Assembly (NCBI RefSeq): GCF_040372165.1
Contig: NZ_BAABWG010000001.1
Span: 310,001-374,000, forward strand
Reading direction: 5' to 3'
DNA from: Hydrogenophaga sp040372165
GTDB lineage: Bacteria > Pseudomonadota > Gammaproteobacteria > Burkholderiales > Burkholderiaceae_C
DNA length: 64,000 nt
This document shows, piece after piece, positions 25,514 through 34,384 of the stretch (its first letter is position 1; each line of letters opens with the position of its first letter). The notes under the pieces were generated by a model. That model saw only the letters and a list, made by a program, of their open reading frames with translations. It made no database searches and had not been told where the DNA came from. A program made the position numbers and the translations under genes.

Positions 25514-27493
25514 CTACTGCTTGACAGTCGGTGGCTTGAAGATGAATGGGGCCAGCTTGTCGACGTAGTAGGCCGCGGCACCCGTGGTGAGGTGACCGTA
25601 GTCATAGCTCAGGGGTTGCTGCGCGTCTTCGCTGATGCGTGTCAGGCAACCTTCATCATTGCAGAAGAACTGTTTGCCAGAGACAAATTCAATGCCCATC
25701 TGGGCAGAGCGCTTTTTCATCTCTTCGGTGATCTGGTCAAGCTTGGGGTCCAGGCCATCCTTGATACGCATCGGTGGCATGGCCAGCGGTGGACCTTCCT
25801 TCCATTTTTCCAGCAGGATCTGTGGCAGCGGTTTTTTCCAGTACGGCACGGCGCCGAGCAGGATGATGCGAGGCACGCCGGCCTTCTTGATCTCTTGTAC
25901 CGTTCGCGCAAGATTGGTCAGCCGGTAGCGAGGGTGATGCCAGTACGCGTACAGGATGACCACATCTGGCCTGGACCGGCGGATGGCTTCGATGTTGCTG
26001 TCATTGAGCGACTTGCACAATGGTCGTGACTCGAAGTCGAGAATGGGAGGGCAGGTGGCGGCGGCGCGTTCACCCAGACCAAATTCGTACTTGCCCGACT
26101 CCTTCAGCGCCTTGAAGCCCGGATAAAGCGAGCCGGCATGGGAGTCGCCCCACAGGAAAATCAGCGGGCGCTTCTTCTCGATACAGAAGTCCTTGTAGGC
26201 CGACGGCTTGACTTTGAAGTCAAGCATGCAGTCTCCGTCGCGCCAGCCTTCAATCACGGCGGATTTACCGCCTTTGCTCATCATCGTGCGAACAATCTGG
26301 GGGAAACGTTCGTCGAAACCGTTTTGCCTGTAGGTGTAGAGCCCGGCGCTGGCCACACCCACCATCAGCAAGCTCAGAACGATGGTGGTGGCGCGACGGT
26401 TGAATCGGCCGAACCGAACCGGGATTTCAAAGAGGACGTAGGTCAGCCAGGAAAGCACCACGGCCAGCGCTATCCATCCCCACATTTCAGCGGCAGGTGG
26501 GTGCTCGCCGGCGCGTACGTAGGCATAGGCCATGAAGGGCCAGTGCCACAGATAGAGGGGGTAGCTGATCAGGCCAATCCAGACAAACGGTTTGCTGGCC
26601 AGGATGTGGCGGTTGAACCAGGCGTGCGGGCCCGCAGCGATCAGCAGCACCGTGCCAACCGTGGGCAGTAGCGCCCATCCGCCTGGAAATTTGCGTTCGG
26701 GGTGAACGGTGGCGAAAACCACAACCAGGAGCGCAACGCCTGCCCATGCCAGCCAGGTGCCCTTGGCGGACTCGGGCGCAAACCTGTGTACCTCATGTGG
26801 CAGGCCTCTGGGCAGGCGCAGCAGCCCCGACCAGCCAACCTGATAAGTGTGCATGGCTGCCAGCAAGGCGCCAATCATGAGCTCCCAGAAGCGGGAAAGG
26901 GGGTTGTAAAAAGCAGCAGTCAAATCGGAGCGGACCATCACCAGGTTGAAGGCGAAAGACAACACCAATACGATGAAGACGAAACGGATGGGGTTCCATC
27001 TGAGCTTCGTGACAGCGAGCAACAGCAGTGGCCAGAAGAGGTAGAACTGCTCCTCGATGGCCAGTGACCAGAGATGCAGGAGCGGTTTGGAGGCCGAGGC
27101 TGCATCGAAATAGCCCGCTTCGCGCCAGAACGCAAAGTTGGACAGGAAGGTGCTTCCCGCAAACACGTGTTTGCCCAGTGCCCGGTAGTCGTTCGGGATC
27201 AGGATGTACCAGCCCATGACCAGCGTGGTGATCAGGACGAGCAGCAAGGCCGGGAAGATGCGCTTGATCCGGCGGGCATAGAAATTGGCAAAGCTGAACT
27301 TGTCCTTGCGCATCTGCCCCAGGATGATGGAGCTGATCAGGTATCCGGAGAGGACGAAGAAAATATCCACGCCGACGAAGCCACCTTTGAAGGCTTGCGG
27401 GAAGGCGTGGTGAATCACCACGGCCACCACGGCGATGGCGCGCATGCCATCGATGTCGGGCCGGTAGTGGTCGTTCAGTGAAGTCGAAGTCAT
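25514..27493 (-). CDS. OafA/YrhL-type O-acyltransferase with C-terminal SGNH domain
   Basis: A 659-residue two-part enzyme that O-acetylates surface polysaccharide. Residues 1-375 are an acyltransferase-3 domain of about ten helices, with RPDIDGMRAIAVVAVVIHHA (catalytic HH-like/His region) and HLWSLAIEEQFYLFWPLLL. After a linker helix, an SGNH domain follows with block I FLWGDSHAGS near residue 448 and block V YDYGHLTTGAAAYY near 635. The membrane domain moves an acyl group across the membrane and the SGNH domain transfers it. Last gene of the leftward polysaccharide locus, 91 bases after the COG4091 gene; probably decorates the O antigen or capsule. Confidence 0.93.
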   Translation of the reverse strand: MTSTSLNDHYRPDIDGMRAIAVVAVVIHHAFPQAFKGGFVGVDIFFVLSGYLISSIILGQMRKDKFSFANFYARRIKRIFPALLLVLITTLVMGWYILIPNDYRALGKHVFAGSTFLSNFAFWREAGYFDAASASKPLLHLWSLAIEEQFYLFWPLLLLAVTKLRWNPIRFVFIVLVLSFAFNLVMVRSDLTAAFYNPLSRFWELMIGALLAAMHTYQVGWSGLLRLPRGLPHEVHRFAPESAKGTWLAWAGVALLVVVFATVHPERKFPGGWALLPTVGTVLLIAAGPHAWFNRHILASKPFVWIGLISYPLYLWHWPFMAYAYVRAGEHPPAAEMWGWIALAVVLSWLTYVLFEIPVRFGRFNRRATTIVLSLLMVGVASAGLYTYRQNGFDERFPQIVRTMMSKGGKSAVIEGWRDGDCMLDFKVKPSAYKDFCIEKKRPLIFLWGDSHAGSLYPGFKALKESGKYEFGLGERAAATCPPILDFESRPLCKSLNDSNIEAIRRSRPDVVILYAYWHHPRYRLTNLARTVQEIKKAGVPRIILLGAVPYWKKPLPQILLEKWKEGPPLAMPPMRIKDGLDPKLDQITEEMKKRSAQMGIEFVSGKQFFCNDEGCLTRISEDAQQPLSYDYGHLTTGAAAYYVDKLAPFIFKPPTVKQ

Positions 27494-27584
27494 CAGGGCA
27501 GACAGGGCAGTGTCAGCGCGCGTCGGCGCTGGCAGGAGTTCAGCGGCCGACGGGCCAGGCAGTCCGTCGGGCCGTCACAGCGCT

Positions 27585-28727
27585 TCAGTCGTAGAGCTTG
27601 TGCGCAATATCGAGTGCAAGGGTTTGTGGCAGGTCCACATCACCAAACATGAGCATTTCGCCAGGCTCGATGTCGCGGGTGAGGGTGGCTTGCTGCACCA
27701 TGCCGATCGGCACGTGGCCTTTGACATCCTCGATCCGGGCGGCTTCGCCGCGCAGCTGGAAGCCCCCAATCGCACGGTCGATGCGGGTGCCGGCCTTCAT
27801 AGCGTGCTTGGCGATGGCCACCACGGTGACGGCGGGTTTGGTGGAGTTGTTGAGCAACACGCCACCGCCATTGATCACGCGGCGAAGCGTTTTGACGATT
27901 TCGTACTGGCAGAGGTGGAACATCTTGGACAGCACGTAGTACGGGCCATCTCCCAGTTTGAGGTAGGTCAGCGCCTTCCATTCATCTGCATCGTGGGTAC
28001 CAACGACGAACACGCCTGCGTTGCCGGGCGAGAGCACGTAGTCGGAGATGGGATGACCGAGTTCTGCGGCGAGACGGGCCAGTTCAACCGCTGCCTTGGG
28101 AATCTCGGGTGACTTGGGGCCTTCCATCCCCTGGCGCGTCACGGTAGCGTCCAGGCCGTTGGCCACAAAGGCTTGTTCGATCTGGATTTTGGTGCCGTCG
28201 GTGAAGGAGGTGGTCTGCTCAACGCTGATACCCTGCTTGCCCGCCCAATAGGCCATTTCTTCAGGCGTGGGGGTGTGGTTGAGAAACCCCTTCATGTTGC
28301 CGTACACCAGCGGGGTAAAGCCCATGGAGACCGCTTCCTCGTGCAAGGCAGCAATACAGCCTGGCTGATCACCTTCTGCCTCGGTGAGCAGGCCCTTGTC
28401 GGCAAAGTAGGAGCCGGTGGTGACATGAAACTCGGAGTTCATGGTCACGACAGGTTTGCCCGCTTTGAGTGCCTCGGCAATGACGTCGGTGGAGTGCAGC
28501 ACATCGCCACTGCATTCCACGATGATGTCGCTGTTGTCGATCATCTCCTGTACAGAGTGCGTGAGCAGCTCTGGGTACGGGTAGCCGTCAGCCTTGTCCA
28601 GCGGACGCCGCGTCAGTACTTTGGACAAGACCATGTCGGGCGTGTGCTTGGTGATCAGGCGCGAAAAACCGCTGGCAATGAAACCTGTACCAACCAGGCC
28701 GATTCGATGGGTTTGTTTCGTGTTCAT
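27585..28727 (-). CDS. COG4091-type NAD(P)-dependent oxidoreductase with SAF domain
   Basis: A 380-residue protein with a homoserine-dehydrogenase-like Rossmann fold (IGLVGTGFIASGFSRLI near residues 9-25, then DIIVECSGDVLHS and PVVTMNSEFHVT) and a C-terminal SAF domain (HVPIGMVQQATLTRDIEPGE). This is the COG4091 family, which includes the Brucella DRL enzyme that replaces DXP reductoisomerase, and sugar-acid oxidoreductases. The reaction here is unknown; its place at the end of a polysaccharide locus suggests a modified sugar or side-chain precursor. ATG 28727 is chosen over GTG 28760 because the Rossmann fold starts straight after it. Confidence 0.78.
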   Translation of the reverse strand: MNTKQTHRIGLVGTGFIASGFSRLITKHTPDMVLSKVLTRRPLDKADGYPYPELLTHSVQEMIDNSDIIVECSGDVLHSTDVIAEALKAGKPVVTMNSEFHVTTGSYFADKGLLTEAEGDQPGCIAALHEEAVSMGFTPLVYGNMKGFLNHTPTPEEMAYWAGKQGISVEQTTSFTDGTKIQIEQAFVANGLDATVTRQGMEGPKSPEIPKAAVELARLAAELGHPISDYVLSPGNAGVFVVGTHDADEWKALTYLKLGDGPYYVLSKMFHLCQYEIVKTLRRVINGGGVLLNNSTKPAVTVVAIAKHAMKAGTRIDRAIGGFQLRGEAARIEDVKGHVPIGMVQQATLTRDIEPGEMLMFGDVDLPQTLALDIAHKLYD

Positions 28728-28769
28728 GGGCTTTGTGCGTTTGGCGTTGCTTGTGTTCACGTTGGGCCG

Positions 28770-30719
28770 TCAGAGGACGTAGCGATCTCTGCCGTCGGGC
28801 TGCGTGTGCGACCATTCCGGCTTCTTTTCCTGAGACTTGAAACCGGAGACCATGTTCCCGAGAAATGCGCTGATGGCGGGCAGGTCCGCTGCATTCAACG
28901 ATGCGTTGAGCTGTTCAAGCGCTTGTTGAAGTTGCGGCATGTGCAAGTACTCTTCGTGGGCTTTCATGATGCGCGGGTGGGGCGTCGACTGCGGGTTGTC
29001 GCCGATGAGCAGCTCTTCGAACAGTTTCTCCCCCGGCCTGAGACCGGTGACGCGAATCTCGATATCACCTTCCGGGTGGTCTTCGTCGCGGACGGTCAGG
29101 CCGGAAAGTTCCACCATGCGCACGGCAAGATCGCGGATCTTGACCGGTTCGCCCATGTCCAGCACAAAAACGTCTCCACCCTTGGCCATGGCACCTGCCT
29201 GAATGACAAGCTGCGCGGCTTCGGGAATGGTCATGAAGTAGCGCGTGATCTCGGGGTGAGTCAGGGTGATGGGCCCACCATCCCTGATCTGTTGGCGGAA
29301 CCTGGGTACGACAGAGCCTGACGAACCCAGGACGTTGCCAAACCGCACCATGGAAAACCGCGTGCCACTGTACTTCCCATCGTCAGCCATGGCTTGCAGC
29401 ACCATTTCCGCCAGCCGCTTGCTCGCTCCCATGATGTTCGTGGGGCGAACGGCCTTGTCCGTGCTGATAAGCACGAAGTCGGCAACACCATGTCGCGCAG
29501 CAGCTTCAGCGGTGACCTTCGTCCCCAGTGTGTTGTTGCGAATGCCCTCGACAGGATTGTGCTCCACCAGCGGGACGTGCTTGTAGGCGGCCGCATGATA
29601 GACCGTCTCCGGCTTCCATGCGGCCATGATTTCATCCATGGTTTTTGCATCACGCACTGAGGCGAGAAGAGGCACGAGCAATGTCTCTGACTGCGGGTGC
29701 CGGGACTGCAGTTCCTGATGGATCTCGAACAGCGCAAATTCGCTTTGCTCGACCAGCACCAGTGTATGAGGTGACAGGTCGATGATCTGACGGCACAGTT
29801 CGCTGCCGATCGAACCGCCGGCGCCAGTGACGAGCACGTTCTTGCCCGCAATGTTCTTGCCCAGGAGGATGTGGTTGGGTGTAACGGGCTCGCGGCCCAG
29901 AAGGTCGTCAATTTCCAGTTCGCGCAGGTCGGAGGTACTGACGGTGCCCTTGGCCAGGCCGCTCACGCTGGGCAGCGTGCGAACCTGTACGTGTGCCTTG
30001 AGCATTTGCTCGATCAGCTCGTTGCGCCGTCGGCGGTTGACTGATGGGATCGCAAGCAGCACGGTCGCGATCTGCAGCGCAGGGACAAGTGATTCCAGGT
30101 CCTTGGGGCTGTAGATGGGGAGACCGTTGAGCACATGCCCGTGCAGGCGGTCGTCATCGTCGAGAAATCCCACCACCCTCATCTCGTTGCTGTTGGACAT
30201 GGCAGCGGCGAGCTGTCGCCCGGCATTGCCCGCGCCGTAGATCAGCACCTTGGGCAGGCTCGCCTGCATCAGAACATTGTGGTAGAGGCCACCCAGCCAG
30301 AACCGGGCCAGCAGCCGGGATGCGCCCACCGTCAGGAGGAGAAGGATGGGCTGAATGATGCCGACAGTGCGAGGCACACCCTCAACACTGATCGCGGTGA
30401 AGATCGTGGCGTAGAGCACACCATAAATGGCGCATGCCTTGATGACGGTGACCAGCGCGGTCAGGCCGGAGTACCGGAAGATGGCACGGTAGAAGCCATT
30501 GACGATGAAGATGGGCAGCGCCAGAACCAGCGCACCTGCGACGGCCCACTTGGGCTGCCAGAAGCTGTTGCTGTTGCCCAGCATGACCCAGTCACCCAGG
30601 CGCAGGTAATACGCCAGCCAGACGGTCAGCACACATAGCGCCGCGTCCACTGCCAACACGATCACGCGTTTGGCGGGTCTGGGAATACCCAGGATGGGCA
30701 GTGCCAGCTTGTTCAGCAA
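28770..30719 (-). CDS. WbpM/CapD-type UDP-GlcNAc 4,6-dehydratase
   Basis: A 649-residue membrane-bound nucleotide-sugar dehydratase. Four N-terminal helices (about residues 15-125) are followed by a first nucleotide-binding domain (YGAGNAGRQLA near 157) and the catalytic extended-SDR domain beginning LVTGAGGSIGSELCRQI near 297. The active site has the variant TNIMGASKR near 428, where methionine replaces the usual tyrosine and lysine is kept, a mark of the WbpM/FlaA1 group. It should turn UDP-GlcNAc into UDP-4-keto-6-deoxy-GlcNAc. With the epimerase/reductase and priming transferase just upstream it can supply UDP-QuiNAc (or UDP-FucNAc). Confidence 0.92.
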   Translation of the reverse strand: MLNKLALPILGIPRPAKRVIVLAVDAALCVLTVWLAYYLRLGDWVMLGNSNSFWQPKWAVAGALVLALPIFIVNGFYRAIFRYSGLTALVTVIKACAIYGVLYATIFTAISVEGVPRTVGIIQPILLLLTVGASRLLARFWLGGLYHNVLMQASLPKVLIYGAGNAGRQLAAAMSNSNEMRVVGFLDDDDRLHGHVLNGLPIYSPKDLESLVPALQIATVLLAIPSVNRRRRNELIEQMLKAHVQVRTLPSVSGLAKGTVSTSDLRELEIDDLLGREPVTPNHILLGKNIAGKNVLVTGAGGSIGSELCRQIIDLSPHTLVLVEQSEFALFEIHQELQSRHPQSETLLVPLLASVRDAKTMDEIMAAWKPETVYHAAAYKHVPLVEHNPVEGIRNNTLGTKVTAEAAARHGVADFVLISTDKAVRPTNIMGASKRLAEMVLQAMADDGKYSGTRFSMVRFGNVLGSSGSVVPRFRQQIRDGGPITLTHPEITRYFMTIPEAAQLVIQAGAMAKGGDVFVLDMGEPVKIRDLAVRMVELSGLTVRDEDHPEGDIEIRVTGLRPGEKLFEELLIGDNPQSTPHPRIMKAHEEYLHMPQLQQALEQLNASLNAADLPAISAFLGNMVSGFKSQEKKPEWSHTQPDGRDRYVL

Positions 30720-30772
30720 ACCGGCCTCGTCTGGGTTGGAGTTGAAAAAAGTGCCATCAGTCAGTCGTTCTG

Positions 30773-31333
30773 TCAGTGCGTGACGCCATGTCTGGCCACT
30801 ACGCGCCAGAAAGTCAGAAAGAGGATCCTGAGATCCATGAACAGCGTCTGGTGTTTCAGATAGTGCTCATCCAGGGCCACTTTCTGGGGAATGGGCAGCT
30901 CGTCGCGGCCGTTGATCTGCGCCCAGCCTGTGAGGCCTGGCACCAGCTCGTGGATCCCTCTTTCGGTTCTCAAGGCGACCAGGTCGTCCTGGTTGAACAG
31001 AGCTGGCCGGGGCCCGACAAAGCTCATGTCACCTGTCAGGATATTCCACAGTTGGGGCAGCTCGTCCAGGCTGCTCTTGCGCAGGAAGTTGCCGATGGGC
31101 GTCAGGTACTGCTTCGGATCCTGAAGCAGATGTGTCGCTACGGCCGGGGTATCGATGCGCATGCTGCGGAATTTGGGCATTCGAAAAAGGCGGTTGTCCT
31201 TGCCGACACGGTCGCTCCAGTAGAGGGCCGGGCCGGGCGAGGTCAGCCGGACCAACAGGGCGACGACCAACATGGGCAAGGCCAGCACGAGAGCAGCGAT
31301 CAGGGCCAGCGACAAATCGAACAGTCTTTTCAT
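30773..31333 (-). CDS. Short polyprenyl-phosphate sugar-1-phosphate transferase (priming enzyme)
   Basis: A 186-residue monotopic phosphoglycosyltransferase of the PglC/WcaJ-catalytic-domain type. It starts KRLFDLSLALIAALVLALP (re-entrant helix), continues SDRVGKDNRLFRMPKFRSM and has the catalytic pair in SLDELPQLWNILTGDMSFVGPRP. It lacks the large N-terminal membrane domain of WbaP. It transfers a sugar-1-phosphate to undecaprenyl phosphate at the cytoplasmic face, starting repeat synthesis. ATG 31333 overlaps the epimerase stop in ATGA. With its neighbours, QuiNAc-1-P (like Rhizobium WreU) is a likely substrate; GlcNAc or FucNAc is possible. Confidence 0.92.
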   Translation of the reverse strand: MKRLFDLSLALIAALVLALPMLVVALLVRLTSPGPALYWSDRVGKDNRLFRMPKFRSMRIDTPAVATHLLQDPKQYLTPIGNFLRKSSLDELPQLWNILTGDMSFVGPRPALFNQDDLVALRTERGIHELVPGLTGWAQINGRDELPIPQKVALDEHYLKHQTLFMDLRILFLTFWRVVARHGVTH

Positions 31334-32265
31334 CGCAGGACGTCGCCAACAGTCAGCTCGAGGCCTTGCTGAACCGACCATTTGGGCTTCCAGTCCATAA
31401 CCTGCATAGTATGCCCGATGTCGACCTGCAGGCTCTGGCTGAGCCGCTCCCATTGGGCGCTTTTGCCCACCATGCGCGCGCCCATGCCCAGCCAGCTCGA
31501 AGGGACAGGAAGCAGGCGTGCTGGTCGGCCCATGGCTTTGGCCAGGCGCCGGATCAGGTCGGGCGTTGACAGGTCTTCACCGTCGGAGGCCAGAAACGTC
31601 TGCCCTGCGGCCCCCGGATGCCTGGCAGCCGCCAAGAGCAGGTCGGCCAGATTCTGGACGCCGATCAGAGAGCGGCGGTTGTCGACCTTTTCAAGGGGCA
31701 GGGGAATGCCTCTGGCAACGGCGCGCATCAATGCGCGGAAATTCGCTCCCACACCCGGGCCATAGACAAGGGGTGGACGAACCACAACGATCTCGATGCC
31801 GGTGGCCCGGGCCACTGCGTGCAGGCCCTTCTCTGCGTCCAGTTTGGAGCGGCCATACGCATCCTGGGGCTCTGCCTTGGTGTCGTGTTGAAAAGGGTGT
31901 CCAGGCAGTGTGTACTCGCCCATGGCCTTGACGGAGCTGAGGAAGATCAGGCGTCGCACGCCGGCGTCAGCGGCGGACTGGGCCAGTCGCACGGTGCCGT
32001 GGGTGTTGATGCGCTGAAAGGCTTGCTCGTCGGCTGCTGCCGAGGCATCCATCTGGTGGACGCGCGCGGCGCAATGAATGACGCATTCCAGGCCTTGCAG
32101 AGCACCGCGCCAATCGGTTTCCGGGGCCAGGGACAGGCTTTGCGTGGGTACGCCCAGGACAGGCTTCCCACTTTGGGAAAAGCCACGCCAGACAAGCTGG
32201 CGCGCCATCATTTCGCGGCAGAGTGCCTGCCCGACAAAGCCGGTTGCGCCTGTGATGCCAATCAT
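31330..32265 (-). CDS. NAD-dependent epimerase/4-reductase (WbpV/WreQ-like extended SDR)
   Basis: A 311-residue extended SDR. ITGATGFVGQALC is at residues 4-16, the catalytic Ser in FLSSVKAMGE and Tyr/Lys in YGRSKLDAEK near 137. The overall pattern (HCAARVHQM, RRSLIGVQNLADL) matches the WbpV/WreQ/WbpK group, which reduces UDP-4-keto-6-deoxy-GlcNAc to UDP-QuiNAc or UDP-FucNAc. ATG 32265 fits the fold and overlaps the upstream stop by four bases (ATGA); the longer frame lies inside the acyltransferase gene. Which 4-epimer is made cannot be decided by eye. Confidence 0.88.
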   Translation of the reverse strand: MIGITGATGFVGQALCREMMARQLVWRGFSQSGKPVLGVPTQSLSLAPETDWRGALQGLECVIHCAARVHQMDASAAADEQAFQRINTHGTVRLAQSAADAGVRRLIFLSSVKAMGEYTLPGHPFQHDTKAEPQDAYGRSKLDAEKGLHAVARATGIEIVVVRPPLVYGPGVGANFRALMRAVARGIPLPLEKVDNRRSLIGVQNLADLLLAAARHPGAAGQTFLASDGEDLSTPDLIRRLAKAMGRPARLLPVPSSWLGMGARMVGKSAQWERLSQSLQVDIGHTMQVMDWKPKWSVQQGLELTVGDVLR

Positions 32266-33359
32266 GCGGATGCCGGGGCAGCGCGGCCAGCTGACTTGGA
32301 GCGTTGTGCGCTGGCGCTGCCCAGGGTAAAGGGCAGGAAGCGCTCCATGATGAACACAGCGGGAACCAGTGCAACGCAGGTGGCCAGCAACACGCCCGCG
32401 CTCAATACCCAGTTGGCCTCGATTTCGGCGATGGAGGTGTGCAGGGCGAATGCAAGCACCACCTTCATGGATTTGATGATCAGCATGTGAATGACCATGA
32501 TGGCCATGCTGTACTGCCCCAACCAGGCGAGCCATTGGCCGCGTTCGCCGAGTGCTCGGCAGAAGTAGATGACCATGAACAGCCCGATGAAACCATGGGC
32601 CAGATAGCGCGCCGGGTTGCCCAGCACAACTTCAGCCAAGGTGACGAAACCGTTGGACATGGCGAAGAAGGACCCTGCCACCAGCAGGCCGAAGCCAATC
32701 CAGAGGCTCACCTTGCTGGCTTGGCGGCGCATGTTCTGTGCGTATTCAAAGCCTCCCTGCAGGAAGACCAGCCCGACCATGGCTGGCCCCAGGCTCCATG
32801 GCAGCTTGATTTCACGCGAGACCCAGTAGCCGATGGCGGCAATGACGGCGACGAATGCCCAGCGAACCACTGTCAGACGGATCCAGGTGTTGATGGCCCA
32901 GCCCATCACAAACGCGCAGAACAGGGAAACAATGAACCAGACCGGGGCGTTGACCAGATGACCGTCACCCAGTGAGCCGTAGAACACGCCCAGCAGAGGC
33001 GGCCAGAGCCCGTAGCGGAACTGCTCGAGTTGGAGGTTGAGCTTGAGTGCTGCGAGGTAGCCCGCCAGATAAAACGCGTACCCCAGCATGGCGTAGACAA
33101 AGTAGGGGAGCAGGAGTGTCTTGGCCTTGGCGGCCAGCATGTGGCCAAAGCCATGACGTCCTGGCTTGAGCGTCAGGCCGGAGATGAAGAAAAACAGCGG
33201 GACGTGGAAGGCGTAGATGTAGACGTACAGCGCCGACGGGTCGCTCACGGATGTGATGTGGCCGAGCACGATGAGCGCAATGCCCAGTCCCTTGGCGGAA
33301 TCGATCCAGGTGATCCGCCCTGTGGACTGTGGCGTGGCCTGTGTCGTCGTGCTCGACAT
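32262..33359 (-). CDS. Acyltransferase-3 family membrane protein
   Basis: A 365-residue multi-helix protein of the acyltransferase-3 family, without an SGNH domain. ITWIDSAKGLGIALIVLGHI near residue 18 carries the catalytic histidine region; YAFHVPLFFFISGLTLKPG is the second family signature. About ten helices follow. It likely acylates (for example acetylates or succinylates) a sugar during polysaccharide synthesis or after export. It is coupled to the epimerase gene downstream by ATGA and follows the GT2 gene by nine bases. The second acyltransferase-3 gene of the locus is at 25514-27493. Confidence 0.9.
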   Translation of the reverse strand: MSSTTTQATPQSTGRITWIDSAKGLGIALIVLGHITSVSDPSALYVYIYAFHVPLFFFISGLTLKPGRHGFGHMLAAKAKTLLLPYFVYAMLGYAFYLAGYLAALKLNLQLEQFRYGLWPPLLGVFYGSLGDGHLVNAPVWFIVSLFCAFVMGWAINTWIRLTVVRWAFVAVIAAIGYWVSREIKLPWSLGPAMVGLVFLQGGFEYAQNMRRQASKVSLWIGFGLLVAGSFFAMSNGFVTLAEVVLGNPARYLAHGFIGLFMVIYFCRALGERGQWLAWLGQYSMAIMVIHMLIIKSMKVVLAFALHTSIAEIEANWVLSAGVLLATCVALVPAVFIMERFLPFTLGSASAQRSKSAGRAAPASA

Positions 33360-33368
33360 GTCGCCTGA

Positions 33369-34334
33369 TCAGTCCTTGCTGGACTTCTGACTGTCGCGTG
33401 CTTCCAGCGTGAGAGAGCGGATTTCCTCGAGCAGCTTGCGGTTGGCTGCCTGCAGATCGGCCACGAAGGCAATCAGCAACGTGTGAAAACCGATGATCAT
33501 CAATGAGCTGGCCAGGATCAACGACTGCACGTGGCCGTCATAACCACCGTCGCTGACGAGCCATTTGTAGAGGAACCGCAGGCCAATCAGGAAGCCGGCA
33601 CCGAAGGTCACCAGGCCGACCGTACCGAAAAAGCGGAAAGGGCGGTAAATGACGAAGACGCGGATGATGGTGACGATGCTGCGCCGGATGTATGAGCTGA
33701 TGCTCTTGACCAGCCGGGACGGCCGCAAATCGCCATTGACGCGAATCGGCACCGACGTGATGGCCATGTTTTTCTGGCCTGCCTGGATGATGGTCTCCAG
33801 CGTATAGGTGTAGTCGCTGAAAACGGTGAGCCGCTGGGCGGCGGCACGGCTGATGGCGCGAAAGCCACTGGGCGCATCAGGGATGTCGGTCTTGGAGGCC
33901 ACACGCACGACCCAGCTGCCCAGTTTTTGCAGCAACTTCTTGATCGGACTGAAGTGCTCGATGGCCTGGATCGGGCGCGCGCCCACCACGATGTCGGCCT
34001 TGCCGTCCACGATGGGTTGAGTGAGTGCCGGAATGTCCGCTGCGTTGTACTGGTTGTCGGCATCGGTGTTGACGATGACGTCGGCACCGTTTTCCAGGCA
34101 GGCCTGGAGGCCGTTCATGAAGCCGCGGGCCAGGCCCTGGTTGCGGGTGTGCTTGACCACATGGTCGACACCGTTGGCCAGCGCTACTTCCACCGTGTTG
34201 TCGGTGCTGCCGTCGTCGATGATGAGCCATTCGACCTTGTCAAATCCGGGAACTTCTCGCGGAAGGTCAGCCAGGGTGATGGCCAGAGTGGCGGCTTCGT
34301 TGTAGCACGGAATTTGAATGATGAGCTTCTTCAA
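33369..34334 (-). CDS. Family 2 glycosyltransferase with C-terminal membrane helices
   Basis: A roughly 321-residue GT2 enzyme. The GT-A domain begins KKLIIQIPCYNEAATL, with IIDDGSTDNTVEVA and the metal-binding DAD in VNTDADNQYN near residue 90. The specificity region DIPDAPSGFRAISR follows, and two C-terminal helices (FGTVGLVTFGAGFLIGL and LILASSLMIIGFHTLLIAF) anchor it, as in DPMS/GtrB-like enzymes. No ATG is available: TTG 34334 has AGGG eight bases upstream; TTG 34388 overlaps the preceding stop (TTGA) and is the alternative, adding 18 residues. It may make a polyprenyl-phosphate sugar or extend the chain. Confidence 0.87.
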   Translation of the reverse strand: MKKLIIQIPCYNEAATLAITLADLPREVPGFDKVEWLIIDDGSTDNTVEVALANGVDHVVKHTRNQGLARGFMNGLQACLENGADVIVNTDADNQYNAADIPALTQPIVDGKADIVVGARPIQAIEHFSPIKKLLQKLGSWVVRVASKTDIPDAPSGFRAISRAAAQRLTVFSDYTYTLETIIQAGQKNMAITSVPIRVNGDLRPSRLVKSISSYIRRSIVTIIRVFVIYRPFRFFGTVGLVTFGAGFLIGLRFLYKWLVSDGGYDGHVQSLILASSLMIIGFHTLLIAFVADLQAANRKLLEEIRSLTLEARDSQKSSKD

Positions 34335-34384
34335 CGGGAGTACCCTGTCTGTATCGGTGTCGCGTGCGCGGTTCAGTGCCTGCC

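Noticed and set aside
27547..27570. CCGACGG/CCGTCGG stem after the COG4091 gene as a terminator
   Set aside because: Seven-base stem without a T run, in a GC-rich 91-base gap; too weak to call.
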